Assembly (NCBI RefSeq): GCF_003491345.1 | Contig: NZ_CP025512.1 | Location: forward strand, 124,001-188,000 | DNA: 64,000 nucleotides | Source: Neorhizobium sp. SOG26 | Lineage (GTDB): Bacteria; Pseudomonadota; Alphaproteobacteria; Rhizobiales; Rhizobiaceae | Reading direction: 5' to 3' | Shown here: positions 1-7,640 of the stretch, piece after piece | How positions within the stretch are numbered: the first letter of the stretch is position 1 | Layout: every line of letters begins with the position of its first letter | Translations under genes and position numbers: made by a program | Notes under the pieces: model-generated | The model's input: the letters and a program-made list of their open reading frames with translations, nothing else | What the model was told of the DNA's origin: nothing | Databases searched by the model: none

Positions 1-186
1 ATTGCTTGAAAGGGCAGGGAGACCCTTGGCCTGTCGCAGCTTGTTGACGATCGGCAGGGCGGCAGCCGTATGATCCTCGACGCCCGGCGTCGGTGTGAGC
101 ACCGAAGTGGTGGAACAGCCGGCGATCAGGCCGAGACCGGAGAGGAAAAGGAAGCGGCGGCGCGAGGCCGTGGTGTTCAAGGTCAT
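1..186 (-). CDS. CAP-domain lipoprotein, N-terminal fragment
   Basis: Reading leftward from an ATG at 184-186, the frame stays open for 62 codons to the window edge, so the gene is cut off. It begins with a Tat/Sec-like signal peptide (MTLNTTASRRRFLFLSGLGL) followed by a lipobox ending LIAGC, so the mature protein should be lipid-anchored at the cysteine at about residue 23. The next residues (LPIVNKLRQAKGLPALSSN) resemble the first helix of the CAP/SCP domain (allergen V5/Tpx-1 type), in which a run of this kind opens the fold. CAP proteins are secreted proteins of varied function. The start lies just after the stop codon of the DUF6460-type gene, so the two are probably co-transcribed. The lipoprotein call is seen directly; CAP membership is inferred from about 40 residues. 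Confidence 0.7.
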   Translation of the reverse strand, partial: MTLNTTASRRRFLFLSGLGLIAGCSTTSVLTPTPGVEDHTAAALPIVNKLRQAKGLPALSSN

Positions 187-187
187 C

Positions 188-454
188 TTAGCGGCGGTAG
201 CTCAGGAGGCGGATCACGAGGAAGATCGGAATGACGATGATCGCGCCCAGCACGAGATAGTCGCCAACGCGGCCAAGTGCCCGGAAGCCGTTGTACCAGA
301 GGTCGAGGAACCAGTAGCGGATCGTGTCGATGATGTTGTCGGGCGTAAAGCCGAAGATGGCGAGAACGAAACCGACGATCAGGCACACGACGATCAGCTT
401 GATGATCGTGCGCGCCGGCGTATCACCGAGAAACCTGTTCACCCCATCCGCCAT
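188..454 (-). CDS. Small membrane protein, DUF6460-like
   Basis: 88 residues with two hydrophobic segments, at roughly residues 15-37 (TIIKLIVVCLIVGFVLAIFG) and 65-82 (LVLGAIIVIPIFLVIRLL). A short amphipathic stretch with several aromatic residues (DTIRYWFLDLWYNGFRALG) lies between them. The pattern fits the short rhizobial inner-membrane proteins classed as DUF6460, whose function is unknown. The gene reads leftward and its TAA stop is one base before the ATG of the lipoprotein, so a two-gene operon is likely. The family name is from memory of the sequence pattern; the membrane topology is visible. Confidence 0.75.
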   Translation of the reverse strand: MADGVNRFLGDTPARTIIKLIVVCLIVGFVLAIFGFTPDNIIDTIRYWFLDLWYNGFRALGRVGDYLVLGAIIVIPIFLVIRLLSYRR

Positions 455-602
455 TCAAAGTCTCCACTACTGATGCCAAGTACTGTGCCATAGCCGCCAC
501 GGATGCGCCGGGCAAGCAGCGATGGCTCTGCTCCGCCTCTCAGATAGAACTTGAGTTTTTTTGTGGCTTCGGCAATAGCAGGCAATTCCTCCGGAAAACC
601 AC

Positions 603-1547
603 ATGGCCCCCACATCTTCTGCCTTTAATCAGTTCTCCTCGGGGGACGTCCTTGCCGACCGCCGCGTAGATTATGCCCGCATGCTGGCCGAGGCCGGCGA
701 TCATGCCGCCGCCGCCGAACTGATCGAGCAGGCGCTCGAGCTTTCGCCGCATTGGGCAGCCGGCTGGTTCCTGCTCGGGGAATACCGGGAAAAGGCTGGC
801 CGTCCCGATGCCGCCGACGCATACCGTCAGACGCTTGAGCTCGAGCCCGAAGACGTGTTCGGCGCCACGCTGAAGCTCGCGCTGCTTGGCGAGGAGAGCG
901 TGCCCGACCTGCCGCCGAGCGGTTATATCGAAAGCCTGTTCGACGATTATGCCGATCGTTTCGATACCGCGCTGGTCGAGAAGCTCAACTACTCAGTGCC
1001 GGAGAAGCTTGCAGCACTCGTCGCGCCCCATGCGCCGTTCGATTATGTCGTTGACCTTGGATGCGGTACTGGCCTTTTGGGGGAAGCCATCCGCAGCTCC
1101 GTGACGCGGCTCGAGGGCTTCGACATCTCCGCCAACATGCTGGTGCGGGCCGAACAGAAGGCCGTCTATGACCATCTCGGCCAGGCGGACCTGAGCCTGC
1201 CGCACCACGAGGCTGGCCTCTTTTCCGAAAATCTTGGCCTTCATCGCGCCGATCTCGTCTCGGCAGCCGACGTGTTGATGTATCTCGGTTCTCTTGAAAC
1301 CGTGTTTCCTCTGGTCACGGCGCTTTTGCGCCCGAACGGGCTCTTCGCCTTTTCTGTCGAGGATGCCGGGTCAGACGGTGGTTTCGTGCTGCGCGAGAGC
1401 CTGCGTTATGCCCATTCGCAAGCCTATATCGAGATGTTGCTTGCCCAGCACGGCTTCACCTTGGCCGAGTTGCAGCGCACCGTGATCCGCACCGATGGCG
1501 GAAATCCGGTCCGCGGCATTCTGTTTCTGTCGCGCCTGGGCGCCTGA
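603..1547 (+). CDS. TPR-containing class I SAM-dependent methyltransferase
   Basis: 314 residues. The first ~100 residues read as tetratricopeptide helices (DHAAAAELIEQALELSPHWA, then AYRQTLELEPED), a protein-protein interaction module. The C-terminal two thirds are a class I methyltransferase. Its glycine-rich motif I (VVDLGCGTGLLGEAIR, about residue 149) binds S-adenosylmethionine, and an acidic motif (ADVLMYLGSLETVFP) follows further on. The substrate cannot be read from sequence; TPR-methyltransferase fusions of this layout are common in rhizobia and usually annotated only as methyltransferases. The ATG at 603 follows a weak purine-rich stretch, and no earlier in-frame start is better. 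It stands alone, with the DUF6460/lipoprotein pair divergent on the left and the YitT pair downstream. Confidence 0.85.
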   Translation: MAPTSSAFNQFSSGDVLADRRVDYARMLAEAGDHAAAAELIEQALELSPHWAAGWFLLGEYREKAGRPDAADAYRQTLELEPEDVFGATLKLALLGEESVPDLPPSGYIESLFDDYADRFDTALVEKLNYSVPEKLAALVAPHAPFDYVVDLGCGTGLLGEAIRSSVTRLEGFDISANMLVRAEQKAVYDHLGQADLSLPHHEAGLFSENLGLHRADLVSAADVLMYLGSLETVFPLVTALLRPNGLFAFSVEDAGSDGGFVLRESLRYAHSQAYIEMLLAQHGFTLAELQRTVIRTDGGNPVRGILFLSRLGA

Positions 1548-1667
1548 ACGCAGCATTTATTGCGGATTTATGTCTTGCGCATGCAGGCGGTTGAACTGCC
1601 TTGCGGGGCGGAATATTGCAGTGCAATATTTTCAAGTCGTGACGAGATGATCCGGAAGGAATGGCCT

Positions 1668-2318
1668 TTGGCGCAGAGCGAGCAGGTGCAGAAGCGCAGT
1701 ATTGGCTTCTATAGCGCAGACCCGTCGAAGCATACGCCTCTCGAAGATACACAAGGCATCTTCATCAGTGCCATGACGGTAGCGCTCGGCCTCTACTTCC
1801 TCAATCAGGTCGGGCTTCTAACCAGCGGCACGGCAGGGGTCGCCTTCCTGCTGCACTATGCCTTTGACCTTCCTTTCGGCCTGCTTTTCTTCCTCGTCAA
1901 CCTGCCGTTCTACTACCTCTCCTTCAAGCGCCTCGGGCTCGGCTTCTCGCTGAAGACGTTTGTCGCCATCCTCGTCGTCTCGGTCATCACCGAACTCGAG
2001 CGGCGTTTCCTGGTCATCGAATATCTCGACCCGTTCTGGGCGGCCCTGCTTGGCGGCATCCTGATCGGCTACGGCCTGCTCGGCATGTACCGGCACCGCG
2101 CTTCGCTCGGCGGCATCGGCATCCTCGCCATCTACCTGCAGGACAGGTTCAAGATCCCCGCCGGCCTCGTCCAGCTCGGCTTTGATCTTTGCGTCATGGT
2201 CGCGGCCTTCTTTGTCGTCAGCCCAGTCACCGTGCTCTGGTCCCTGGTCAGCGCCGTCGTCCTCAACCTGCTGCTGACGATCAATCACCGGTCCGACCGA
2301 TATATCGTGGTGCGTTGA
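1668..2318 (+). CDS. YitT family membrane protein (first of tandem pair)
   Basis: A 216-residue polytopic membrane protein of the YitT/UPF0750 (DUF161) type, with about five or six hydrophobic segments. Family motifs include LEDTQGIFIS, GTAGVAFLLHYAFDLPFG, NLPFYYLSFKRLGLGFSLKT, RHRASLGGIGILAIYLQDRF and a closing NHRSDRYIV. The family is widespread; its role is poorly defined, with transport the usual guess. The frame is open from a TTG at 1560 and has an ATG at 1647. The best ribosome site, however, is GGAAGGA at 1654-1660, seven bases before a TTG at 1668, which also places the start close to that of its paralogue, so I chose 1668. Its stop codon overlaps the ATG of the second copy (TGATG), indicating translational coupling. 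Confidence 0.8.
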   Translation: MAQSEQVQKRSIGFYSADPSKHTPLEDTQGIFISAMTVALGLYFLNQVGLLTSGTAGVAFLLHYAFDLPFGLLFFLVNLPFYYLSFKRLGLGFSLKTFVAILVVSVITELERRFLVIEYLDPFWAALLGGILIGYGLLGMYRHRASLGGIGILAIYLQDRFKIPAGLVQLGFDLCVMVAAFFVVSPVTVLWSLVSAVVLNLLLTINHRSDRYIVVR

Positions 2319-2962
2319 TGACATTCCAAAATCCCATGAAGACACCCGTCGGCTTCTGGTCCTCGAGCCCGGAAAGGCATTCGCTGCTGGAGGATATCCA
2401 GGGCGTCGCCGCCGGCAGCATGCTGGCGGCGCTTGGCGTCACGCTGCTTGCCACGGCGCAACTGATGGTCGGCGGCACCGCCGGCCTCGGCTTCCTGCTG
2501 CGCTATTCCACCGGCATCAGCTTTGGCGCCGCCTTCTTTATCCTCAACCTGCCGTTCTACTGGCTGGCCTGTCGCCGCCTTGGCCTTGCCTTCACGGTGA
2601 AGACCTTTGCCGCCGTTGCCCTGACGGCGATCCTCACCAGCATCCTGCCGCAGCTCATCACGGTCAGCTCCGTCGAGCCGATCACGGCGGCGGTGTTCGG
2701 CGGCCTGCTCATGGGCTGCGGCATGCTGGTGCTCTTTCGCCATCGCGCCTCGCTCGGCGGCTTCGGCATCCTGGCGCTCTACCTGCAGGACCGTTTCGGG
2801 TGGCGCGCCGGCTTCGTCCAGCTCGGGCTGGATTGCGTCGTGCTGATCCTCTCCTTCTTTGTCGCAAGCCCCGCCGTTATCGCCTGCTCGGTGCTCGCGG
2901 CCGTCACCTTGAACCTGACGCTTGCGATCAACCACCGCGCCGACCGCTACATCGTCCGGTAG
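2318..2962 (+). CDS. YitT family membrane protein (second of tandem pair)
   Basis: 214 residues, clearly a paralogue of the preceding gene. It shares the N-terminal FWSSSPERHSLLEDIQGV, the GTAGLGFLLRYSTG segment, NLPFYWLACRRLGLAFTVKT, RHRASLGGFGILALYLQDRF and the ending NHRADRYIVR. The ATG at 2318-2320 shares a base with the upstream stop, so both are made from one message and may form a heteromeric membrane complex (inference). The substrate is unknown. The frame is also open 129 bases upstream, but that region overlaps the first gene and lacks YitT-like residues. The Lhr helicase gene starts only 38 bases downstream. Confidence 0.82.
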   Translation: MTFQNPMKTPVGFWSSSPERHSLLEDIQGVAAGSMLAALGVTLLATAQLMVGGTAGLGFLLRYSTGISFGAAFFILNLPFYWLACRRLGLAFTVKTFAAVALTAILTSILPQLITVSSVEPITAAVFGGLLMGCGMLVLFRHRASLGGFGILALYLQDRFGWRAGFVQLGLDCVVLILSFFVASPAVIACSVLAAVTLNLTLAINHRADRYIVR

Positions 2963-3000
2963 CTCTTCTTATTCCACGCCGACGGCTTATCTTAACCGTC

Positions 3001-5523
3001 GTGGACCTGATCGAGACCCCATCCCCCGGCCGCGACGCCGCCACTCTGCCCCGGCCGTTCCTCAAATGGTTCGCCGAAAAGGGCTGGGCCCCGCGCGCCC
3101 ACCAGCTGGAGCTTCTGGCGCGCGCGCAGGGCGGCGAGAACATGCTGCTCATTGCGCCCACCGGAGCCGGCAAGACGCTCGCCGGTTTCCTGCCCTCGCT
3201 CACCGATCTCGTCCACCGCGGCAAGGTCCCGCCCGGCTCGGCCTTCACCGGCATCCACACGCTCTACATCTCGCCGCTCAAGGCGCTGACGGTCGATATC
3301 GAGCGCAACCTGATGAAGCCCGTCACCGAGATGGGCCTGTCCGTCACGGTCGAGAACCGCACCGGCGACACGTCGCAGTCCAAACGCCAGCGCCAGAAGC
3401 TCAACCCGCCCGACATTCTCCTGACGACACCCGAACAGGTGGCGCTGCTGCTCGCCAACAAGGAAGCGGAGCGCTTCTTCAAGGACCTGAAATACGTCGT
3501 CCTGGATGAACTGCACTCGCTCGTCACCTCCAAGCGCGGCCATCTTCTGTCGCTCGGGCTCGCGCGCATCCGCCGCCATGCGCCCGGCATGCAGACGATC
3601 GGCCTCTCGGCCACCGTCGCCGATCCGATGGAACTGCAGCGCTGGCTGGTGCCGCAAGGGGAAAACCCGGCGCCACCCGCCGGCCTCGTCCATGTCACGG
3701 GTGGTGCGGCGCCCAACATCAGCATCCTCGGCACCGAAAGCCGTATTCCCTGGGGCGGGCATGTCTCGGCTTATGCGATTGCCGATGTCTACCGCGAGAT
3801 CAGGAACCACGGCACGACGCTGATCTTCGTTAACACCCGCTTCCAGGCGGAATTCCTGTTCCAGGCGCTCTGGAACGCCAATGACGACAACCTCGCGATT
3901 GCGCTCCACCACGGCTCGCTTGATGCCGGGCAGCGGCGCAAGGTGGAAGCCGCGATGGCTGAAAACCGCCTGCGCGCCGTCGTCGCCACCTCGACGCTCG
4001 ACATGGGCATCGACTGGGGCGACATCGACCTCGTCATCCATATCGGTGCACCAAAGGGCGCCTCGCGGCTTGCGCAGCGCATCGGCCGCGCCAACCACCG
4101 CATGGACGAGCCCTCGAAGGCGATCCTCGTTCCCGGCAACCGCTTCGAGGTCATGGAATGCCAGGCAGCGCTCGATGCGAATTACCTTGGCGCCCAGGAT
4201 ACGCCGCCCGTCGGCGAGGGCGCGCTCGATGTGCTCGCCCAGCATGTTCTCGGCATGGCCTGCGCCGAACCCTTCGATCCGCTCGAGCTCTACGACGAGA
4301 TCATCAGCGCCTCGCCCTATGCCGGCCTTTCCTGGGAGATGTTCGAGCGCATCGTCGATTTTGTCGCGACCGGCGGATACGCGCTGCGCGCCTATGAGCG
4401 TTACGCCAAGATCCGCAAGACGCCGGAGGGCAAGTGGCGGGTGTCGAACCCGCATGTCGCGCAGCAATACCGGCTCAACATCGGCACCATCGTCGAGGCG
4501 ACGGAGCTCAATGTGCGCCTCGTCAGGCGCAGCGCCACCGGCACGCTCGGGCGGGGCGGCATGTCGCTCGGCAAGGTGGAAGAGCAGTTCCTCGAACAGC
4601 TGCGCCCAGGTGATACCTTTCTGTTCGCCGGCAAGGTGCTGCGGTTCGAGACCATCCGCGAGAACGAATGTCTCGTATCCACCACCTATTCCACCGACCC
4701 CATGATCCCGGCCTATGCCGGTGCCAAGTTTCCGCTGACGACCTATCTTGCGGACCAGGTGCGCTCCATGCTGGCCGATCCCGATCGCTGGGACGTCCTG
4801 CCCGACCAGGTGCATGACTGGCTCGCCATCCAGCGAGAGCGGTCGATGATCCCCAAACGCGACGAGCTGCTGATCGAGACTTTTCCGCGCGGCAAGCGCT
4901 TCTTCATGATCGCCTACTGTTTCGAAGGCCGGCTCGCCCACCAGACGCTCGGCATGCTGCTGACGCGGCGGCTGGAGCGCGCCGGTGCCCGGCCGCTCGG
5001 CTTCGTCGCGACCGATTATTCTCTCGCCGTCTACAGCATGAACGACATGGGCGGCATGATCGCCAGTGGCCGCATGAACCTCTCGGACCTGTTTGACGAG
5101 GACATGCTGGGTGACGATCTCGAAGCGTGGCTTGCGGAAAGCTACCTCCTGAAGCGGACCTTCCGCAATTGCGCCATCATCTCCGGTTTGATCGAGCGCC
5201 GTCACCCGGGCAAGGAAAAGACGGGCCGGCAGGTCACGGTGTCGACGGATCTGATCTACGACGTGCTGCGCACCCACGAGCCGGATCACATCCTGCTGGA
5301 GGCGACGCGCAGGGATGCGGCAACGGGTCTTTTGGATATTGGCCGGCTAGGCGATATGCTGGCGCGAATCAAAGGGCACATTACCCACCGCGATCTTGAC
5401 CGTGTTTCGCCGCTTGCCGTTCCCATCATGCTGGAGATCGGCAAGGAAACGGTGCCGGGTGAAGCAAATGATGCGGTGCTGGAAGAGGCTGCCGAAGAAC
5501 TGATCGCGGAGGCAATGGGCTGA
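3001..5523 (+). CDS. Ligase-associated DEXH-box DNA helicase (Lhr family)
   Basis: An 840-residue superfamily 2 helicase. Visible motifs are Walker A APTGAGKT (residues 52-59), the DExH-type box VVLDELHSLVTSKRG, motif III IGLSATVADP, STLDMGIDWGDID and motif VI QRIGRANHR, followed by the long DEAD-associated C-terminal region. It matches the 'ligase-associated DNA damage response DEXH box helicase' subgroup, 3'-5' helicases encoded with PdeM and, in full systems, an ATP-dependent ligase and an exonuclease. The start is GTG at 3001, since upstream codons run into the YitT gene. The stop overlaps the ATG of pdeM. The ligase and exonuclease are absent from the window, so they lie elsewhere or are missing. 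Confidence 0.9.
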   Translation: MDLIETPSPGRDAATLPRPFLKWFAEKGWAPRAHQLELLARAQGGENMLLIAPTGAGKTLAGFLPSLTDLVHRGKVPPGSAFTGIHTLYISPLKALTVDIERNLMKPVTEMGLSVTVENRTGDTSQSKRQRQKLNPPDILLTTPEQVALLLANKEAERFFKDLKYVVLDELHSLVTSKRGHLLSLGLARIRRHAPGMQTIGLSATVADPMELQRWLVPQGENPAPPAGLVHVTGGAAPNISILGTESRIPWGGHVSAYAIADVYREIRNHGTTLIFVNTRFQAEFLFQALWNANDDNLAIALHHGSLDAGQRRKVEAAMAENRLRAVVATSTLDMGIDWGDIDLVIHIGAPKGASRLAQRIGRANHRMDEPSKAILVPGNRFEVMECQAALDANYLGAQDTPPVGEGALDVLAQHVLGMACAEPFDPLELYDEIISASPYAGLSWEMFERIVDFVATGGYALRAYERYAKIRKTPEGKWRVSNPHVAQQYRLNIGTIVEATELNVRLVRRSATGTLGRGGMSLGKVEEQFLEQLRPGDTFLFAGKVLRFETIRENECLVSTTYSTDPMIPAYAGAKFPLTTYLADQVRSMLADPDRWDVLPDQVHDWLAIQRERSMIPKRDELLIETFPRGKRFFMIAYCFEGRLAHQTLGMLLTRRLERAGARPLGFVATDYSLAVYSMNDMGGMIASGRMNLSDLFDEDMLGDDLEAWLAESYLLKRTFRNCAIISGLIERRHPGKEKTGRQVTVSTDLIYDVLRTHEPDHILLEATRRDAATGLLDIGRLGDMLARIKGHITHRDLDRVSPLAVPIMLEIGKETVPGEANDAVLEEAAEELIAEAMG

Positions 5524-6287
5524 TGCGATCTGCGATGTTAAGAGACGACGACTTGCTGACCCGCATCGGCCTTGCGGCCCGAACTTTATCCACGACAGCG
5601 GCCCCCTCGGGTGCCGAAGAGATCGTCGTCCACGGCGTATCGGCCGTTTGCGATCCGCTGGGCGGGCTCTACCTGCCGGAGCTCGGCATGCTCGTGGTCT
5701 CCGACCTGCACCTGGAAAAAGGGGCGGCCTTCGCCCGCCGTGGCATGATGCTGCCGCCTTACGATACCATTGCGACGCTCAACATCCTGTCGGCTGTTAT
5801 CACCCGCTATGATCCGAAGGTCGTGGTGTCGCTCGGCGACAACTTCCATGATCGCAAGGGCTCGCAGCTGCTGCCGGACGATCTTCGCGCCCTGATCACC
5901 AGCATGGCCCGCGGCCGCGACTGGATCTGGATCAACGGCAACCATGACCCGGATGGAACGGTGGACCTTCCGGGCATCTCGACGGATGAACTGCTCTATG
6001 GCGGCCTGGTGTTCCGCCACGAACCGAGCCTGATTTCCGGCAAGGGTGAGGTCGCTGGCCATCTTCATCCCTCGGCCACCGTGCGTCGGCGCGAAAAGTC
6101 GGTGCGCCGGGCCTGTTTTGCCTCGGACGGCCAGCGGCTCCTGATGCCAGCCTTTGGTGTGTTCGCCGGCGGGCTGGACCTCAACCACAAGGCCATGCAC
6201 GGCCTCTTCGACCGTGAGGCCCTGGTCGCGCATCTTCTGGGGCGCGACCGGATCTACTCGGTGCGTTATGGAAACCTGATCGGCTGA
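5523..6287 (+). CDS. pdeM: Ligase-associated DNA damage response endonuclease PdeM
   Basis: 254 residues of the calcineurin-like metallophosphoesterase fold. Metal-binding motifs in order are SDLHLEKG (D61, H63), SLGDNFHD, NGNHDPDG and GHLHP. The N-terminal VHGVSAVCDPLGGLYLPELG is typical of PdeM, the partner of the Lhr-type helicase. The first ATG (5523) overlaps the helicase stop. A second ATG at 5535 is also possible, but coupling favours the first. Role in DNA repair is known for the family by association; the exact substrate is unsettled. The last codons form the left arm of a 10-bp hairpin between this gene and the convergent usp gene. Confidence 0.88.
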   Translation: MRSAMLRDDDLLTRIGLAARTLSTTAAPSGAEEIVVHGVSAVCDPLGGLYLPELGMLVVSDLHLEKGAAFARRGMMLPPYDTIATLNILSAVITRYDPKVVVSLGDNFHDRKGSQLLPDDLRALITSMARGRDWIWINGNHDPDGTVDLPGISTDELLYGGLVFRHEPSLISGKGEVAGHLHPSATVRRREKSVRRACFASDGQRLLMPAFGVFAGGLDLNHKAMHGLFDREALVAHLLGRDRIYSVRYGNLIG

Positions 6288-6300
6288 ACCAGCCGATCAG
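6276..6300. terminator. Hairpin between convergent pdeM and usp
   Basis: Perfect 10-bp inverted repeat CTGATCGGCT-GAACC-AGCCGATCAG. The loop begins at the pdeM stop codon, and usp ends at 6309 from the other side. No clear T-run follows on either strand, so it may be a weak bidirectional terminator or an mRNA end stabiliser. Confidence 0.5.
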
Positions 6301-6308
6301 CGTCAGAA

Positions 6309-6746
6309 TCAACGATAGATCAGCACCGGCACCTTGGAGCCGGCGAGCACCTTCATGGTGACGCTGCCCAGCATGAAGGCCTTGAAGCCCGAGCGGCCGT
6401 GCGAGGCCATGGCAATCACGTCGCAATTGCGCTTCTCGGCCGTTTCGGTGATGCAGCGGGCCGGATCGAGACCAACCAGCTTCACCGTGTCGCAAGCAAC
6501 CTGCCGCTGCTTTGCTGCCTCCTTGGCGTTGGCCAGGAATGCATCGGCCTCTTCGTGCGCCCGGCGTTCATATTCTGCATGGGCGATCTCCATGCCGGCC
6601 GGGTTGATGGTGAAGACCTGCAGCGGCTCGATCACGGCCAGCACGGTTGCCTCGGCGCCAATCTCGCGCGCGAAGTCCAGCGCCTGCTCGAGAGCTTGCG
6701 TCGAAAGCGGCGAGCCATCGGTTGGAATGAGAACTTTCTTGAACAT
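6309..6746 (-). CDS. Universal stress protein (UspA family)
   Basis: A 145-residue single Usp domain. It opens with KKVLIPTDGSPLSTQALEQA, the first strand and nucleotide loop. It ends with ASHGRSGFKAFMLGSVT and VPVLIYR, the Gly-rich pattern of ATP-binding Usp proteins. Start at ATG 6744-6746 with a good GGAGG seven bases upstream. The gene is monocistronic and converges on pdeM. About 61 bp upstream of the start codon is a near-perfect FNR/FixK-type palindrome (6801-6814), which suggests induction at low oxygen. That is a frequent theme for Usp proteins in rhizobia, but here it is inferred from sequence only. Confidence 0.9.
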   Translation of the reverse strand: MFKKVLIPTDGSPLSTQALEQALDFAREIGAEATVLAVIEPLQVFTINPAGMEIAHAEYERRAHEEADAFLANAKEAAKQRQVACDTVKLVGLDPARCITETAEKRNCDVIAMASHGRSGFKAFMLGSVTMKVLAGSKVPVLIYR

Positions 6747-6800
6747 GATCGAGCCTCCGTTTGATCGCGCGAAACGTCTGCCACAAGCGGCCCCACGACA

Positions 6801-6814
6801 TTGATGTGCGTCAA
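6801..6814. promoter_or_regulatory. Anaerobox (FnrN/FixK-type site) upstream of usp
   Basis: TTGATGTGCGTCAA matches the FNR/FixK consensus TTGAT-N4-RTCAA in every conserved position. It lies upstream of usp and just past the end of the TIGR02186 gene, so usp is the only sensible target. If the site is centred near -41, transcription would begin about 20 bases before the start codon. The -10 region is poorly conserved, as is common for activator-dependent promoters. Confidence 0.65.
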
Positions 6815-6842
6815 CCTCGATCGCCGGGTCAGCTCAAACGGA

Positions 6843-7640
6843 TCAGTCCTTGCGGAAGATCAGGCTCGCACCCCATCCGGTAATGACGGCAATCAGCACG
6901 CAGATCAGGCCGTAAGCGAAGGGCCGCTGGTGCGCGGCATCGGTGATCGCCTGTTCGAGGCCGGTCTTGACGACCCGCAGAGGCATTTCCTTCTGGGCAA
7001 TCAGCGCGCCGCTCTTGAAAAGATAGGCCCGCACCATGTGCATTCCATCGGGAATGTTCGCCGGCAGCCTCAGCGACGCGCGGAACAGGCTCGAAGACAC
7101 GAAGCGCACACCGTTTGTGTCGCGCTGGTAGAGCCCGTTGCTGAGCTTCAGGCGTCGGTAGGCATCACGAAACTCGCCGATCAGACCGGAATTTGGAATG
7201 TAACCGACCGGGTTCAGCGGCAGGTGGTCGATCCCCACACCGATATTGTTGAGGCTCGGCGCCTCGTCGATGCTTTCGATCTGCCGGGTGCTGGCCAGGG
7301 AATAACTTTCCGGCACCTGCTCGAAGGTCATCGACTGGGTGTTCATCCAGATGCCGAGCACGCGCTCCTTGCGGCGCACCGTGGCATAGTCCTTCGGCCC
7401 TTCCAGCGTCACCACGACATCATACTGGCCGATCGCCAGGAACAGCTCGTCGGCATTGGTGAGCGCACCAAAGATCGTCAGGTCAGCGCCCTGGAAGTCG
7501 GAAGCGATGGCGATTTCGCTGGTGGACGCACCGATCTCCAGCCCTTCCTTCACCGTCGACGCTTCACCGAACGGCACCTGTGCGGCCGCGGGCGAGATGA
7601 GCGAGACGAAAACAACAAGGGATGAAAGCAGCCGGCGCAT
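6843..7640 (-). CDS. TIGR02186 family protein (periplasmic, membrane-anchored)
   Basis: 265 residues. There is a cleavable signal peptide (MRRLLSSLVVFVSLISPAAA), a beta-rich periplasmic domain and one C-terminal membrane helix (GLICVLIAVITGWGASLIF). The domain matches the alphaproteobacterial TIGR02186 family, found next to TauE/SafE permeases and of unknown biochemical role. The ATG at 7638-7640 shares one base with the upstream permease stop (TGATG), so translation is coupled. The topology suggests it acts on the periplasmic face of the permease, perhaps in substrate delivery or assembly; that role is inference. Confidence 0.85.
   Translation of the reverse strand: MRRLLSSLVVFVSLISPAAAQVPFGEASTVKEGLEIGASTSEIAIASDFQGADLTIFGALTNADELFLAIGQYDVVVTLEGPKDYATVRRKERVLGIWMNTQSMTFEQVPESYSLASTRQIESIDEAPSLNNIGVGIDHLPLNPVGYIPNSGLIGEFRDAYRRLKLSNGLYQRDTNGVRFVSSSLFRASLRLPANIPDGMHMVRAYLFKSGALIAQKEMPLRVVKTGLEQAITDAAHQRPFAYGLICVLIAVITGWGASLIFRKD

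Noticed and set aside
2992..5289. Long open frame on the minus strand opposite the Lhr helicase
   Set aside because: An antisense shadow of a GC-rich gene; no recognisable motifs or ribosome site.
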